Source: Hyphodiscus hymeniophilus (Eukaryota; Ascomycota; Leotiomycetes; Helotiales; Hyphodiscaceae). Taken from it: a stretch of 64,000 bases of DNA. The stretch's first letter is position 1, and each line of letters begins with the position of its first letter. Shown here piece after piece: positions 10,484-22,785 of the stretch. The DNA lies in the NCBI GenBank assembly GCA_016508695.1, contig VNKQ01000017.1, forward strand, positions 124,001 through 188,000. Reading direction: 5' to 3'. The notes below the pieces were generated by a model. That model searched no databases. It worked only from the letters and a program-made list of their open reading frames with translations, and was not told the origin of the DNA. The position numbers were made by a program, and so were the translations under genes.

Positions 10484-11701
10484 TCAACATCCCATATCCA
10501 CGCCATCGTACGGGCCATCATGATCACTCTCATCTCCTTCGAAAATGTTAGGAACATCTCCCACGATGCACAGGTCGCTCGGATTATCCTGGCCCGGACA
10601 AGCGTCCCAATCTCCCGAGCTCTGGATGTGAATCTCGCCTGTGGGGTGAACAAAGCCTAGGAATTCTCCAGGGAGTATCGGTATTGGATCTTTCTTATTG
10701 TTGATGTGTGTCAAATGCGAATGGGCATCAATGTAATTTGCGAAGTTTTGGTTGCCGACCTGAGCATGCGTCAAAAATTGGAGATCCCAGCCTGGTTCGG
10801 GGAGATACGGCGACTTACTCGGGGCAGCCCATAGCATATAGTCGTGAAAATTGTTGAAGTGGGGAGATGAAGAGGCAGGTAGACCGAATCGAGGAGAGTG
10901 ATCGCCGCACCTTTCGTTCATTAGCTGCTGCCAACTGACTCGGGTGATGAACGTCAATTACCAAGAGAGTGTCCGACCATCGTCACCCGTGTAGCTGAGT
11001 ATTTAGACATGGCCTTTTGCACAGCTGCTAAGATACTTGTAGCAGTTCTCGGCCGATGTCAGCCAAAGATATCAATTGAACTGCTGGCTGTGAAGATAGG
11101 TATACTTTGCCTGTTCATTGGCGAATCCGAGGTGAACTTCGATCGAGCTAGAAATTCCTGGGAAGAGCGTAGGATCCAGTTTGGTAAATAACAAAGCCAC
11201 ATCCTAATAGTCAGTAATGGCTTTCAACTGCCTAGGTTATGTACCAACCGTGAGGTCAGCTTCCCTGTCAAACCAATTAGAATATGCATAGCCATGCGCT
11301 GGAGTCTAACACCTGGAAATCAGACTTACAGATCGGCAGTATCGGTTCCTTGGTGGGACACGATGACTTCATCAGACAATGGATTGTATCCGACGAACCA
11401 ATACTGAACATCATCTCCGTCACCACCAGAAGCAGTTGTCTCAAAGCCGGGATTTGCTTCGCAATTTGCTATTGAAAGCATTAACTTTACTCATTATGTT
11501 GTAGGAAGTCAGCTTGCCTCCACATGACCATGTCGATGTTGTAGATGGATTGCAGTAGCCAGCACTTGCAAAGTATGAATAGGGTTTGAAAGGTGAGATC
11601 TGCGAGGTACTGAGGGTGGTGATACTTTGTCGAGCTATCAGAAGGGGAGAGGCTCGAATATTTGCAACGAAGAGACAGACGAAGAAGATGAGGGGAAACA
11701 T
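10484..11701 (-). CDS. Secreted class 3 triacylglycerol lipase
   Basis: Seven exons are read: 11701-11518, 11468-11330, 11264-11249 (16 nt), 11203-11106, 11047-10962, 10910-10819 and 10759-10484. They total 891 nt, 296 aa. The N-terminus MFPLIFFVCLFVANIRA is a signal peptide. The alpha/beta-hydrolase lid and core follow: FKPYSYFASAGYCNPS, VSHQGTDT, nucleophile elbow GHSLG (Ser about 173), acid Asp about 229 in NNKKDPIPI, and His about 285 in ESDHDGPYDG. It should hydrolyse ester lipids outside the cell. The first intron (11469-11517) has a GC donor (AG/GCAAGC), required because the conserved Cys-Gly-Ala-Asn-Cys junction only forms that way. Intact and complete. Confidence 0.85.
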
Positions 11702-12096
11702 GCTGAAGAACGTGAGACTGTTGTGATTTGTGATGTCGGTGATTGAGTACTTAAACTGGTATCTAATGTGAGGGAGTTCCAGGGATGGAAGAGGACCACA
11801 TGCTAGATTTCCTAAATGTCACTACTTTTTCATGTTTGCTTGCTAGAGTTGACCTGCGCAAAAAGCAATGCTGGATACCAGAACTCTCTGGAATGCAACG
11901 CAAGGAGGCGCATCAATTTCCAGTCCCTCCCCACACACAAAAGGCATAAGTTTCAGACCAAGAGCAAAGATCAACGTAACTAATGGGAAACTCTGGACAA
12001 TCGGCATTTCAAATCGCAGTTGAGGCATTCCTATTAGGACGATTGTCCGAAGATCTGCTCAGCACTGTAATCCTCATCAGACACGACACAACGCTT

Positions 12097-12664
12097 TCAA
12101 AGCTCCTTCCTGAAAGCGCATTTGAAAGGATAAATCTGAATCTATTCACATATCAGTAACGCACCTCATTCGCCGAATGTACGGACTTGCCTTGTCGAGA
12201 TTCCAGACATCGTTCTGAGCATAGACATCTCGTTTCAACTGCTCCATAACCTCCTCCTTCGAAGACGCAAGCACAACCATTACGGATCCATTGATCTTCA
12301 AAGCAGCTCCTTCAGCCGGAACTTCGTCAAGTAATGCACCTACAAAGCATCAGCGTACAGTGCTGCGTCCTCTGACCCCACTTTCAAGACTCACCTCCCA
12401 TCTTCCAGAATCCTGACTCAATGCCTGGCTTCAATCCATCAAAATGGGCCCTAGAATTCTTCAACTTCCGGAGCTTGATACGCTGGACAGACAGACTCAC
12501 GGCCTGACCTTCATTCTGGTCTCCAAAGCTCCTACATGATCGGGAATGATGGCTATCCATTCGAATTTGGCTGGTACCTCGGACGCCATCGTTCGTCTGG
12601 TGAGAGCTGCGGGCTTGATCGCTCTTGGAAAGGCTCTTATTGAGTGTCTGAGGAGTGTCGACAT
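12097..12664 (-). CDS. YCII-related domain protein with predicted mitochondrial presequence
   Basis: Four exons, 12664-12501, 12450-12395, 12339-12191 and 12141-12097, give 137 aa. The first 25 residues (MSTLLRHSIRAFPRAIKPAA and on) are Arg-rich, lack acidic residues and resemble a mitochondrial presequence; an inner Met about residue 26 could give a cytosolic form. The rest is a YCII/dimeric ferredoxin-like domain: FEWIAIIPD, RPAHFDGLKP, GSVMVVLASSKEEV, and the terminal IQIYPFKCAFRKEL. The last intron (12142-12190) starts with GC (AAG/GCAAGT) and is needed to join NLDK to IQIYPF. Biochemical role of eukaryotic YCII proteins is poorly known. Confidence 0.72.
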
Positions 12665-14021
12665 GACTGTAAGCAGCTGTCGTAGAGAGGATGAGGTGAG
12701 AAGACAGGTACTAGTAGAGGGTCAGCAGTACGGGAGCGCGGAAATGCGGCCGCTCGCAACCGTCTGCACACGTTCCTGCCCCCTTTCCCAGTATTTGGCG
12801 GAATTTGTTGTTTTTGGGGCAAATGCTTTCTCGTAAAGGTATACATTCATATGGAAATTACTCAGATTTTTTGAGTAATGAGTTTTTATCCAGCGTATGA
12901 GTGGCCCAGATATTGCTAGGATTCTGCTTTGTCTTGCTTTCTGTACCTCATACGACTGCTCCTGCGACACCTTCGCTGTACTTGATCCTTATTTCTTTGG
13001 TTGTCACCCTGAGACAAATTGAGTTCAGATGGATTCTATTATCGCGCCCAGTCGTTATTCTCTAGATGTGGTGTTAATAACAATACATTGGTTTCTTCCA
13101 ACCCCGACACATGCTCTCGCCAAACGGCCCAAGCAGCCCTTGATCTCGCGGCAGAAACGCGACAGCGCAATGTCTTGAAGCTCAACATCCAAGGCGGAGT
13201 TGTCAGAGTTCTGAAAGTGGCCGGTGCAGGTGATAATTTATACCTGGCGCTACTGACTCTCGATTGGCAATAGCAAGAAGAAGCTGCCAAGTTGAACATC
13301 AAATTCTCGAAGGGTGACATCGTGCACACCAATTTCAAGCTACAAGCTCATGAGATCCTTTCGGGTGAAAATTGGTGATCAGAGTGAGACCCAATTGGAG
13401 GACCTTGATGGTGGAGATGATAATATGCATATCAAACTCACTCGAAAGCTTGACTTGTCGACATAACGACAACTCGACAAGTCGACTCCGACAACTCGAG
13501 TCACAAGACAACAACAACTCGACAACGACAACTCGACTTGTCGACACAACAGCCACGGTATGTGTACCAGCCGTCGTTAGTTGGGTGCCGTTACTTTATA
13601 AACGACATATCATCGTCAAGGGCCGTCTTGGTGAATTTCCTAGGTGGGGAATCTCATGCCTGTTCACTTCAAAGGTTGAGGACGCGATCCTCTGTAGGAA
13701 GATTTCCGGGCTCCCCGACTTTTTAAGGACTCGTTGGAACAGATCATTGGCCTTTTCTACCATTCTTGTGGATTTTTCTCCAAAATTCTTCGGTTCTTGC
13801 CATTTTTTTTTGGAGTAGGAGCCAATTGTTGGTTCAGTATCGATGTCGGTGTCTGTGAAGTCGAGGCCAACCCGATTTTACATCTATAGCTATTACTCGC
13901 AAGAGAAGATGGGCAAGGAATGTTACATGTGATAATCACGTGGTATACCCTTCATTCGAGAATCAATTCATATTGTTCAAAATCATATTCCATATTTAAA
14001 TTCCTACGACCCTTATCAATC
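12665..14021. other. Gene-free spacer between YCII and dienelactone hydrolase genes
   Basis: No convincing gene. Short frames on both strands around 13020-13340 and 13335-13820 lack family motifs. A repeat of short TCGAC-type palindromes occupies 13450-13554 and is listed separately. Confidence 0.5.
13450..13554. repeat. Low-complexity array of CAACTCGAC/GTCGAC palindromic units
   Basis: The block alternates CAACTCGACAA-like words with the palindrome-prone words TGTCGACA and TTGTCGA, for example ACTTGTCGACATAACGACAA near its start and CGACTTGTCGACACAACA at its end. Its two ends form inverted copies. It lies in non-coding DNA. Confidence 0.55.
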
Positions 14022-14936
14022 TCACAAAAACTTGGAAAAGAACGTACGAATGATTCTATATCCCCTCAGGTATTCTTCGAATGCGTGAAGGTTGTTGAAA
14101 TCTGCCCTTGAAGTCATCCAGCCATGAACTTGGTCTGTGAAAGTTTCACTGTAGCTCTTTGGTGACGCCACTTTCAGAGCTTCAATCCATGGTTCCATAA
14201 TCTGCAGAGAACATTAGATATATTATCAAGCATCGGGTTCTCATGTTTAAGAGTCAGCCTCAAAGGCCTTGCGAAGTGACTTACCTCCGGAACTTCATCC
14301 ATACTTGGCAATACTACATGCGGAATCGTGACTTTTGTAGCATCGCCTTGCTCCAGCAGTGAAGGATGGCACTGCGCCGATACCTTGAACGGAGTCTCGG
14401 ATTGTGAGTGCAAAGCGGCAATCTTTCCACCCCAACAGAATCCCATGATAGCCCAGCTCTCAATTTGTGGATTTTTATCCTTCATAGCTTTCAGAAGTGG
14501 AAGTATCAGAGGCACAGTCTTATCTGGATTTGCCGGACCCGTCATGAAGTCATTGATAGCTTTCATTTGGACGGGGGTCTTCGGGGGGTAATTGGCAATG
14601 TCCGCTGGAGCATCCCCGAAGAAAACCGGCATAAAGACCTTGAAGTCACCAGCTTCATCCGGGGTTGGAGAGTAGCCAGAAGCAAGTATGTCAGCGCCTC
14701 TGATTGCCTGTATATACAATCCGAAAATGTCGTAGCAGAGGAATATACCTCTTTTTGCCTCCGAGGATCCGGTTTCGTCTTTATTTGATTAGTTCCTAAT
14801 CCAGCTCATCTCGGAGACATTCCTTACATGTTTGTAGACCGTCATACTTGGTATAAGAGCCTTTGGGGTTGTAGTTGTAGCCACCAGCAAGTATCACTGG
14901 CGGCCGAGAACAGCATGCTTTGCTTTGAGTCTCCAT
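14022..14936 (-). CDS. Dienelactone hydrolase family protein (AIM2-like)
   Basis: Three exons, 14936-14828, 14778-14285 and 14201-14022, give 260 aa. The N-terminal CCSRPPVILAGGYNYNPKGS and YDGLQTYETG segments are typical of fungal dienelactone hydrolases of the yeast AIM2 type. The nucleophile elbow is GFCWGG (Cys in place of Ser, as usual in this family). A later VLPSMDEVPE segment offers the acid, and DQVHGWMTSRAD supplies the catalytic His. The end GYRIIRTFFSKFL is also family-like. It probably hydrolyses lactones or related esters in the cytosol. The active-site set is complete, so an enzyme is expected. Confidence 0.83.
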
Positions 14937-16139
14937 GATATCGAATAAACTCAGTGAAGACTATTGTCTGGTGACGACTGAAGAATGAATTGAGGTTTGG
15001 GTGATGATAGGGAGGGGCAAGTTGCTCAATATATACTTCCTACAGACATTCTCGTTAGCGACGCAGAGGCAATTGATGTTCACTAATCCCTCTGTATGAA
15101 GCGTGCTTTTAATAGGCCGAGTGTATTTTCATGACAATGCGTTTGCTCTATGCGGGATTTGACCTTCTATACTGCACGTTAGTGTTTGTCTGCCGAGGGA
15201 TCTGATCCTACGTATTTGTCTTCCGGAAGCCTTATAGCGCATTTACGCCTAAGATCTGGCAAGTTATACGATGAGACGAAAGACCAGCTGTTTGCGGTGT
15301 CGTAGAAGCGGAGCACTTTGATCAATTACTGATCGAAATGTGCTTTGCGATGGGTGTCACATTTTAAGATGGAGAACTGCTATCTGAATAAAGAATAGCT
15401 GAGCACTCCAGATGTGCAACGCCTACTTCTCTATTTCGACGGTATGAAGTCTCAGAGATTGGGCCAGAGACTTGATTACAGCTGGCAATTCGGGATATGA
15501 TCGGCGTTTGATTTCGGGATGTGGGGATTTGGGGATTTGGGGAAATTCGTGATTACGGAATTGATTCATAAGGTTGGAGTCTTCTGCAACATTCTTTGCA
15601 AAGGTCACATGATCTCAAATCAGGCTAGAAGGACGAGACCTAGGAAGTCTTCCATCCTTCCCCACCTTTTTCGTCATCCTAGAGATGGAAAGAATAAACT
15701 TTCAGCTATCCGCCCGCCGAGCCGCCTCAGCCACTGGGACAACCTGCTATTATTCATGGTATCTTATTCTCAAGAAATACCAAGACGGAGAATCACCGAA
15801 ATGGATCCTTCCACGGATTTAGCGCCTTGGGGACCGCTCGCGAGGGTCATACGGCGTCGTACACTGGCTGAAATTGTCGCACGATAAGAATTGTCTGGGC
15901 AGTGCGACTTGGCCCCGAACTCTTGCAGCATTAGATGCGAGGACAGCCTGCTGCCAAGGCAGTCCTATCAGGAAGATAGAAGAGGTGGTGTCTGATGATA
16001 GCCGTAACACAGTTACCTAAGGCTTGGTAGGTGGCGATTAGCCAGTGCTTCAAAATCCAGGCTGCGTCCTTTTTCTCCATTGCTCTCACGTTCTATTTCA
16101 TTGATTTCAATCGTCAAGCCTTTCTTGAGTCGAAACAGC
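14937..16139. other. Spacer without recognised genes
   Basis: Holds the divergent upstream regions of the dienelactone hydrolase (minus) and the permease (plus). Frames near 15420-15890 and 15819-16010 have no family features. Nothing else was recognised. Confidence 0.5.
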
Positions 16140-18196
16140 ATGGCGAACGCCTTCAACAGCTACGGTGGCTCGTCCGGTAGCTCGCCTGAGCGCCCCAAAC
16201 ATTATAACGAGGCAAAGGAATATCATCAGAATGTTGATGTCTCTGGTGCGGAGGATTTTGACGAAGACTCACGCAACCATTTGCACAGGTACGTTGCAGG
16301 TATTAGACCATCTGCTGCCCCGGGACAGCAGTATGAGGCTTAGTGGTTGTATCTTGTCCCAGGACCAGCTCGTTCGATATCTCCGCGGGCCGATGAGCGA
16401 CCGTGCTAACATGATTCCAGAGGCTTGAAGGCTCGTCAAATAACCATGATTGCAATCGGAGGAGCAATCGGGACCGGGCTGATTATCGGGACGTGAGTGT
16501 TGTGAACCTACAAAATCAATAATGAATATTGGGATTCTTGATAGCTACCAGGGCCCGGTCAGCTGACGCGTATGACAGAGGCAAGAGTTTGGCCCAAGCT
16601 GGACCAGCTCCCCTTTTTATTGGGTATACTCTTGTGGGGTTTCTCTGCTTTCTCGTGATGGCGGCATTGGGTGAAATGGCCGCGTGGTAAGCCGGCATCG
16701 TTCTTCGCAATGTCCTTACATTATTGATTTCCCCACAGGTTGCCTCTTCAGTCTGGCTTTACCGGATATGCAACCCGTTTCGTGGATCCTGCTCTTGGGT
16801 TTTGCTTGGGCTGGAACTACTGGTTCAAAGTCAGTTTCATTCCCAACCCACGTGGATGGAATGTTGTTTTAACTTACAGTACATAGTACATAATCGTCAC
16901 TCCAAATAATTTGACGGCCGCTTCGCTAGTTATTCAATACTGGGTTGATCGCGAAAAGGTTAACCCAGGTGTTTTTATTGCCGTCTTCCTCGTCGCAATC
17001 GTCATCATCAACTACGTGGGAGTCCGATATTTTGGCGAGTTCGAATTTTGGCTCAGCAGCATTAAGGTCATCGTCATCATCGGGCTCATTCTCTTGAGTT
17101 TGATCCTCGTATGTGGTGGAGGTCCAGATCCAGCTACCGGTTTCAAATACTGGAATAATCCTGGCGCTTTCCACGAGTACATCCTACCAGGTGCTGGAGG
17201 ACGTTTTCTCGCCGTTTGGTCCACCTTCACCACAGCCGTGTTCGCGTATCTCGGCACTGAGCTCGTTGGAGTAACTGTGGGCGAAGCTGCAAACCCGAGA
17301 AAGGTCATTCCAAGAGCGATCAAGCTCACCTTTTACCGCATTCTGCTGTTCTACGTGGTGCTTGTGTTCTTGCTCGGTATGCTGGTTCCCTACAACTCGA
17401 AGCAACTTCTGGATGCCAACAAGAAATCGAACTCTGCTTCAGCGTCACCTTTTGTGACTGCCATAGTCGTCAGCGGTATCCACACCCTACCATCAATCTT
17501 GAACGCTGCTATTCTGATCTTTGTGTTCTCTGCCGCGAACTCAGATCTCTACATTGCTTCAAGAACACTTTACGGCCTAGCTCACGAAGGAAAAGCGCCT
17601 AAGATCTTTAAGAAAACCGATGGGCGTGGTGTTCCTATCTACGCTCTAGCCCTCTCTGTTGCCTTCTGCCTACTTGCATTCCTTGGAGTTAACAAATCGT
17701 CTTACACGGTCTTTGGCTACTTCGTCAATCTGGTAACAATGTTTGGGTTACTAACCTGGATCTCAATTCTCATCTCGCACATCTACTTCGTCAGAGCACG
17801 CAAAGCACAAGGTATCCCTAACACCGCACTCGCCTACGTTGCCCCCTCGGGATGTGGGGTTCGGTCGGAGCACTCATTTTCAGTATTCTCATTGCATTCT
17901 TCAAGGGCTTTGCATTGTTCTGTTACAAAAAGACTGGTGGCGCGATGGCTGTATTCGATACCGACACCTTCGTCACGACGTATCTTGGCATCCCTCTGTA
18001 CATCATCATGTTCGTGGGATACAAGATTGTCATGAAGACGAAGACCATCAAACCACATGAAGCGGATTTGTACTCTGGGAAGGCGAGGATTGATAAAGAA
18101 GAGGCCGAATTTGTAGCTGCAGAGGCAGCGAAAAAGGGTGGCCGTGAGACAAAGTTGGAGAAAGTATATCGATTGACTCTGGGATGGGCTTTCTAG
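16140..18196 (+). CDS. Amino-acid permease (AAP/YAT family), frame broken by one missing base
   Basis: Five exons, 16140-16288, 16421-16492, 16579-16686, 16739-16829 and 16887-18196. About 50 polar residues precede a 12-span permease: RQITMIAIGGAIGTGL in span 1, AQAGPAPLFIGYTLVG, LPLQSGFTGYATRFVDPALG, the long LNAAILIFVFSAANSDLYIA region and SRTLYGLAHEGKAPK. The frame breaks in a run of five C at 17842-17846. The first frame then stops at 18035, while the second continues with GMWGSVGALIFS to a normal tail at 18196. With six C the protein would be 576 aa, normal for the family. Either a recent pseudogene or a sequencing error; three similar cases in the window favour error. Confidence 0.8.
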
Positions 18197-18778
18197 ATGA
18201 GTGATGGTGGGAAAGAGACCTGAAACTCCTTCCCGATCGGTCAGTGGTGAAGCAGACCCCGATACAAGATTGCACTAGTTTCAAGCAGTCAAAATAGAAC
18301 AGCCCGATTTTGCCTCAATGTTCTGCGTCTTTTTTAGCATACTCTTGGCTATTTCTGATCAGTGATGAAGTCTTCGATCGTACTTATCGTGGATCGTGGC
18401 GCAGCATTAAACATGACAAATATCCAGGAAATGCCCCTCCAAATAGAGTAAACGGTAAAGCGAATTTATTTACGCCTCAACCCGCTTCAAGCTTACTGCA
18501 TGAAAGTATTTGGAAGATGGATGTCAAATACACAGGGAAGGGAACAGTTTTCCTATCTCTTGACCTCCATCGAGAAGCTTCAAAGTATCAAAGATGTTGG
18601 AAGTTTCTTGGCGCTTCATTGTCTATTAGCTTTACAGGTGCGCTGCGTCTGGGACAATGAGGCAAAGTGAAGAGAATTCTACGACATCTATCAAAGAGCT
18701 GGCCCACGATTTTCCCCGGTTCGTAAAGACCATACTTGTATTGATTTCTTCGAGATAAATTCTAACACAAGCGAAAGG
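18197..18778. other. Spacer upstream of the tyrosinase
   Basis: No gene recognised. An ATG at 18657 opens a 22-codon frame followed by a possible GT donor at 18723 and an AG acceptor at 18777, but the phase does not match the tyrosinase frame. Confidence 0.35.
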
Positions 18779-19904
18779 TGGAAAACCTCAAATACCAAAG
18801 TTTGGATATCCATCTCCCTCACCGTCTTGATATCTCTCATCTGCCTGACTGCCTCTTCAACACAACTCCTCATCAAATATCCCACAACAGCTCAATATTT
18901 CTTCGGGCCCTGTCGTTCACCACCACTTCGCCGCGAATGGCGGACTCTCGATCCTTCATCTCAAAAACGCTTCATCGGCGCAATTGAATGCCTCTATACC
19001 GCGCCCTCGACGTTGAAACAAAACGGTTCGTTGTACGATGATCTTGCCTACGTACATCGATGGGCTGGACAGTGGTGTAAGTCCCCACCTGGCAGATGAC
19101 GCATGGAGAACAAGTATTGATGCTTTACTGTTATGAGCAGCACACCAAGCAGCGTCCTTCCTACCCTGGCACCGAAACTTCTTAATCATCTTCGAGGACG
19201 TCTTGCGTGACAGCTGCGGCTTCACAGACCAGCTTCCCTACTGGGACTGGACTCTCGACTGGGCCTCACCCATCGATTCGCCAATCTGGGATCCCGAGCT
19301 TGGATTCGGCGGCGACGGTGAAGCCACGGGGCTATACGTTATCAATGAAGGTCGGTGTCTCCACGATGGGCCCTTCAAGGACACGAGGCCACTGTATGAT
19401 AACTACACCGCCAATGCGCATTGCATCTCGCGGGGTTTCAAGGACGTCGAGACAGAAAACGTCGGCACGCTTTCGGGGAATGCATTTCGACCAGACGCTA
19501 TGGAGGAAACTCTCAAGCAAGTAACTTTTGAAAGTTTCCATGAAATAGTGGAGAAGACGGCGCATGATAGTTTGCACAATGGGATCAACGGGGATTTTGG
19601 ATCACTGACTTCTGCAAATGGTTTGCCCACATCCCTCGTCTATTAGGAGTGGAGCTAGACTAATATTGTGGGTGTAGATCCGTTGTTTTATGTCCATCAT
19701 GTGCAAATGGACCGACTTTGGTGGATTTGGCAGATGAAAGATCCGGCCAACAGAATCAGGGACTATGGTGGAAGGGGATTTTATTATGATGAGGTGGACA
19801 ACGCAAAGTTAGAGGATGTGTTGACATATTTGGGATTCGGAAAAGACGTGAAGGTGGAAGATGTGGTCAGTACGAGGAGTAATAGATTGTGCTATAGGTA
19901 TTGA
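18779..19904 (+). CDS. Tyrosinase common central domain protein, 5' end unresolved
   Basis: Three exon pieces are supported: about 18779-19077, 19139-19635 and 19679-19904. The di-copper centre is complete. CuA: the His in AYVHRWAGQW, then HQAASFLPWHR. CuB: the His in DSLHNGINGDFG and DPLFYVHHVQMDRLWWIWQ. The start PPLRREWRTL with a later AIECL is normal for short fungal tyrosinases, and the protein ends soon after CuB. Upstream in frame is a hydrophobic stretch (VWISISLTVLISLICLTA), either signal or membrane anchor. No ATG occurs in this frame back to a stop at 18668, so the first exon or a base is missing. It would oxidise phenols; the substrate is unknown. The exon 1/2 junction recreates GQWSHQAA. 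Confidence 0.72.
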
Positions 19905-20110
19905 ACTAGAACGGTTGCACAATGATTGGAAGATAGTGCTTCCAACTAACCAAATCCTCTCCCTACCGGTAGCAGCTTTGTTTCCCAACACATACTGACA
20001 ATGACCTTGTCCTTCGAACGTTTGCACAATGAGCACAGTCAGGCATGTTATGAACCATAGAGTACTTTATAGACAGCGAAAGCTTTCTATTCTTCCTTCA
20101 TAAATTGAAT

Positions 20111-22785
20111 CTATCGATTGAGGTTTAACAAGCCTTCAATGTAGCGTTTGGTATCAATTCCGATACCCTGTGCCAACTTCCCAGGCCCAGCAGTCCAACC
20201 AGCGTCTGTAACCATAGAGGAACCACTCGCAAACCTCCCGGATGACTTCGCGGGGACATAATCGCTTGCTCTTCGAATTAAGAAGATCTCCTTATCCTTT
20301 GGTAAAGACAGATTCGTGTTCGAGGGTGTCTCCAGGAAAGGGTGCGCAGGACCAGAGTTCATGCTGGCGCCAACGGTACTTGTCCCGTGCGAGGTGAGTG
20401 AGGAGAATTTACCTCGTGATGATACCGTAGATTGCATTGACTGTATACCATCCTCTGAGATCGGCTCGGGAACATCGACGCTGCCCGAAGACAGTGTGAT
20501 AGATTGATCTGGATCCGGAACTCGATTCCAGACAACCCACCAACCACGGCTGGTCTTGCAGGTACGTTCCAGCTCAGACCTGTCTACGGACGTTGCAATA
20601 TAGGTCTGGATAATCTGCATGTGAGTGTTGAGCGCCTCAATGCGGGACCATGGCGGGGAAATATTTGATTTGGGTTGGATCTGATATGGGTCCGGGATAT
20701 TAGGGATCGTTGAGTTGATAGTGAGAAGCTTGGGGTCATAAACGATATCATATATGGGTGTCTTGGCACCTTCTTGGCCACCCACAACAATATCCGGTTT
20801 CGAAGCCCGGTATGAGGTCGATTTGAGCAAAGGCTTATGTAAAGGCCCTATTTGATAATGTAGAGAACGATACAAGCTAGTCAAGGCAAGAGCGTCGGTG
20901 CGTAGTTCGAAGAGGAAGACGAATATGAAGGGTTTGTTTACGTAGACAACAGCTCGAAGCCTCTTCGTCTTATTCCTGTCCTGACTCTCGAAAGATGTGT
21001 TAGACGTGCCTGTGCGCTCCGATCCTGTATGCCTAGAGGAAGCATGACCGTCGTTTTCGTTAACGCCCAGGTCAATGCTAATGTCGCCCTCAGCACGAGC
21101 ATCCTCGGCCCTCTCCAATTCCAGAGTCAAAGTTCGTAGAACCAATCTTGCATTGTAACCATCAGTTTCCACACCATACCGCATGAAATTGTCGGTATCC
21201 CCATCAGCTATTTCATCGGCATCATCATCGTCGTCAATACCACCCATAAGCCCAATCAGAAAATGACCTTCAGAATCGTCCGATGGATACATTGGGGATC
21301 TCGTGGGCGAAGAGCTGAAAACATCTTTCCCCGGCGGTTCTGTTGGTTGAGTTGCCGTCGACTCGGCAATTCGATTATCAATTTGACCTTCAGATTTTGT
21401 CGAACTGCCACCAAGAGACCAATGTGTCCCATATCCAAACTTCAAATAGCTGGCAAATTTACTCGTCTTGGAATCGCTATCTGTGCTCGCAAAGCTCCTG
21501 CTCGAAAGACCTCTCTTGATCGACGGCCTCAAATCTTTGATCTTGTGCTTAGGTGAGTCTTCCCCCTCTTCAATTGGCTTTGGCGGAAGCGATTTCAAAG
21601 AGTCCTGTCGATTCCGTTTATCCCGAAGTGTCAGACCAGTAATCTGTCTTAACGGCTGTTTTGCCTCCGCAGAAACTTCTTTCCTCGTTGCCTGTGATTT
21701 TGTTTTCGATTTCTTCGTTCGACGATTTGACGAAGGGTTGTCGATAACTCCATAAGCATGAGGACCCCATCTATAGAGATCTTCAACCCAGTGGGAAACA
21801 TCCCGGAGAGACTTCCTCGACAAAGCACCAGTGCCGAGAAATATAGCACCGTCTTCTGCAGCAGGCTCATCTCCAGACCCAAGCCAAGGGCCGGTTGGCT
21901 TGGCGGGGTCTGGTTTCTTCCTACCCTGCTCTTTATCGACCATCTGATCGGTGTCTCCAAATTTAGACACTATCACGTCAATAAGGCCATCTACACGGCC
22001 CACGAAGCCCTCAAGGACCTCCCGTTCACCGCTGCCGCGCTCTTCCTCACCAACGCCTACTCCAAGCTCTCCACACGCGGCAACCTTGATAGCTCCATAA
22101 AGCTTATTCGCCGGGTTACCATGCATCAAAACATTCCACGTTGACAGAAATGTATCCCAGTATCTGCCAAGTAAGCCAACAAATTTAGATCGTCTCGTTC
22201 GGACGAAAAGGGCGCTCATCGAAGATGCATGATGTAGAAGGAATGTCGAATGCGCCTGGAGAAGGTCTCCAAGGAGCAATATTGGCGGTTTGACTTCGCG
22301 GGAGGAGTATTCGGCTGTTGCTGTCTGTTCAGCGATTTTACCTTTGGTGGCAGGTGTCTTGACAGTGGCAGGCAGAATTGTAAGATTGATTGACTGAAAC
22401 GATTAGCATAGAGAAGGACGCGCAGGGCAATTTGTCTGACGGCTAAAATCCACCACCCTGCCTCCAACTCATGAAGGATGATGCGAGACTTTTCGGTCTC
22501 TATAGTATCAACAGATCTGCCTTCGGAAAAGCTTCTCCCAAACTCTACCATGCCCTGGGCAAGTCCAATCTGTCGCAACCGCTCGTTACTCTGTTCCCGA
22601 ATAGCATCTTCTATAGCTTTGGTATCCGAAAGACCTTTCTGCGGACTAACATCTCCTCTCGTCTCCGAGGAGGAATAGTAAACAATCTGGTTTTCGAAAG
22701 TCTCGTCTGTTGTACCTAGGGAAGGATTGTAGATGGCCAGGAAGCCAAGTTGAGCTGGAGTGACCTTGGCGAGCTGTTCGGACAT
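20111..22785 (-). CDS. CCZ1: Vacuolar fusion protein CCZ1 homolog
   Basis: Two exons, 22785-22441 and 22393-20111, with a 47-nt intron, give 875 aa. The N-terminal longin-type domain reads LGFLAIYNPSLGTTDETFEN and continues to GWWILASINLTILP across the splice site, as in CCZ1. The middle is long, charged and Ser-rich (about residues 330-520), probably disordered. The C-terminal third contains PFIFVFLFELRTDALALTSL, another longin-like segment. CCZ1 with MON1 is the exchange factor that activates Rab7/Ypt7 on late endosomes, vacuoles and autophagosomes. The gene is convergent with the tyrosinase. Confidence 0.82.

Noticed and set aside
13039..13338. Opposed frames of 84-99 codons near 13.0-13.3 kb
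   Set aside because: Neither strand gives a family-like protein or spliceable continuation.
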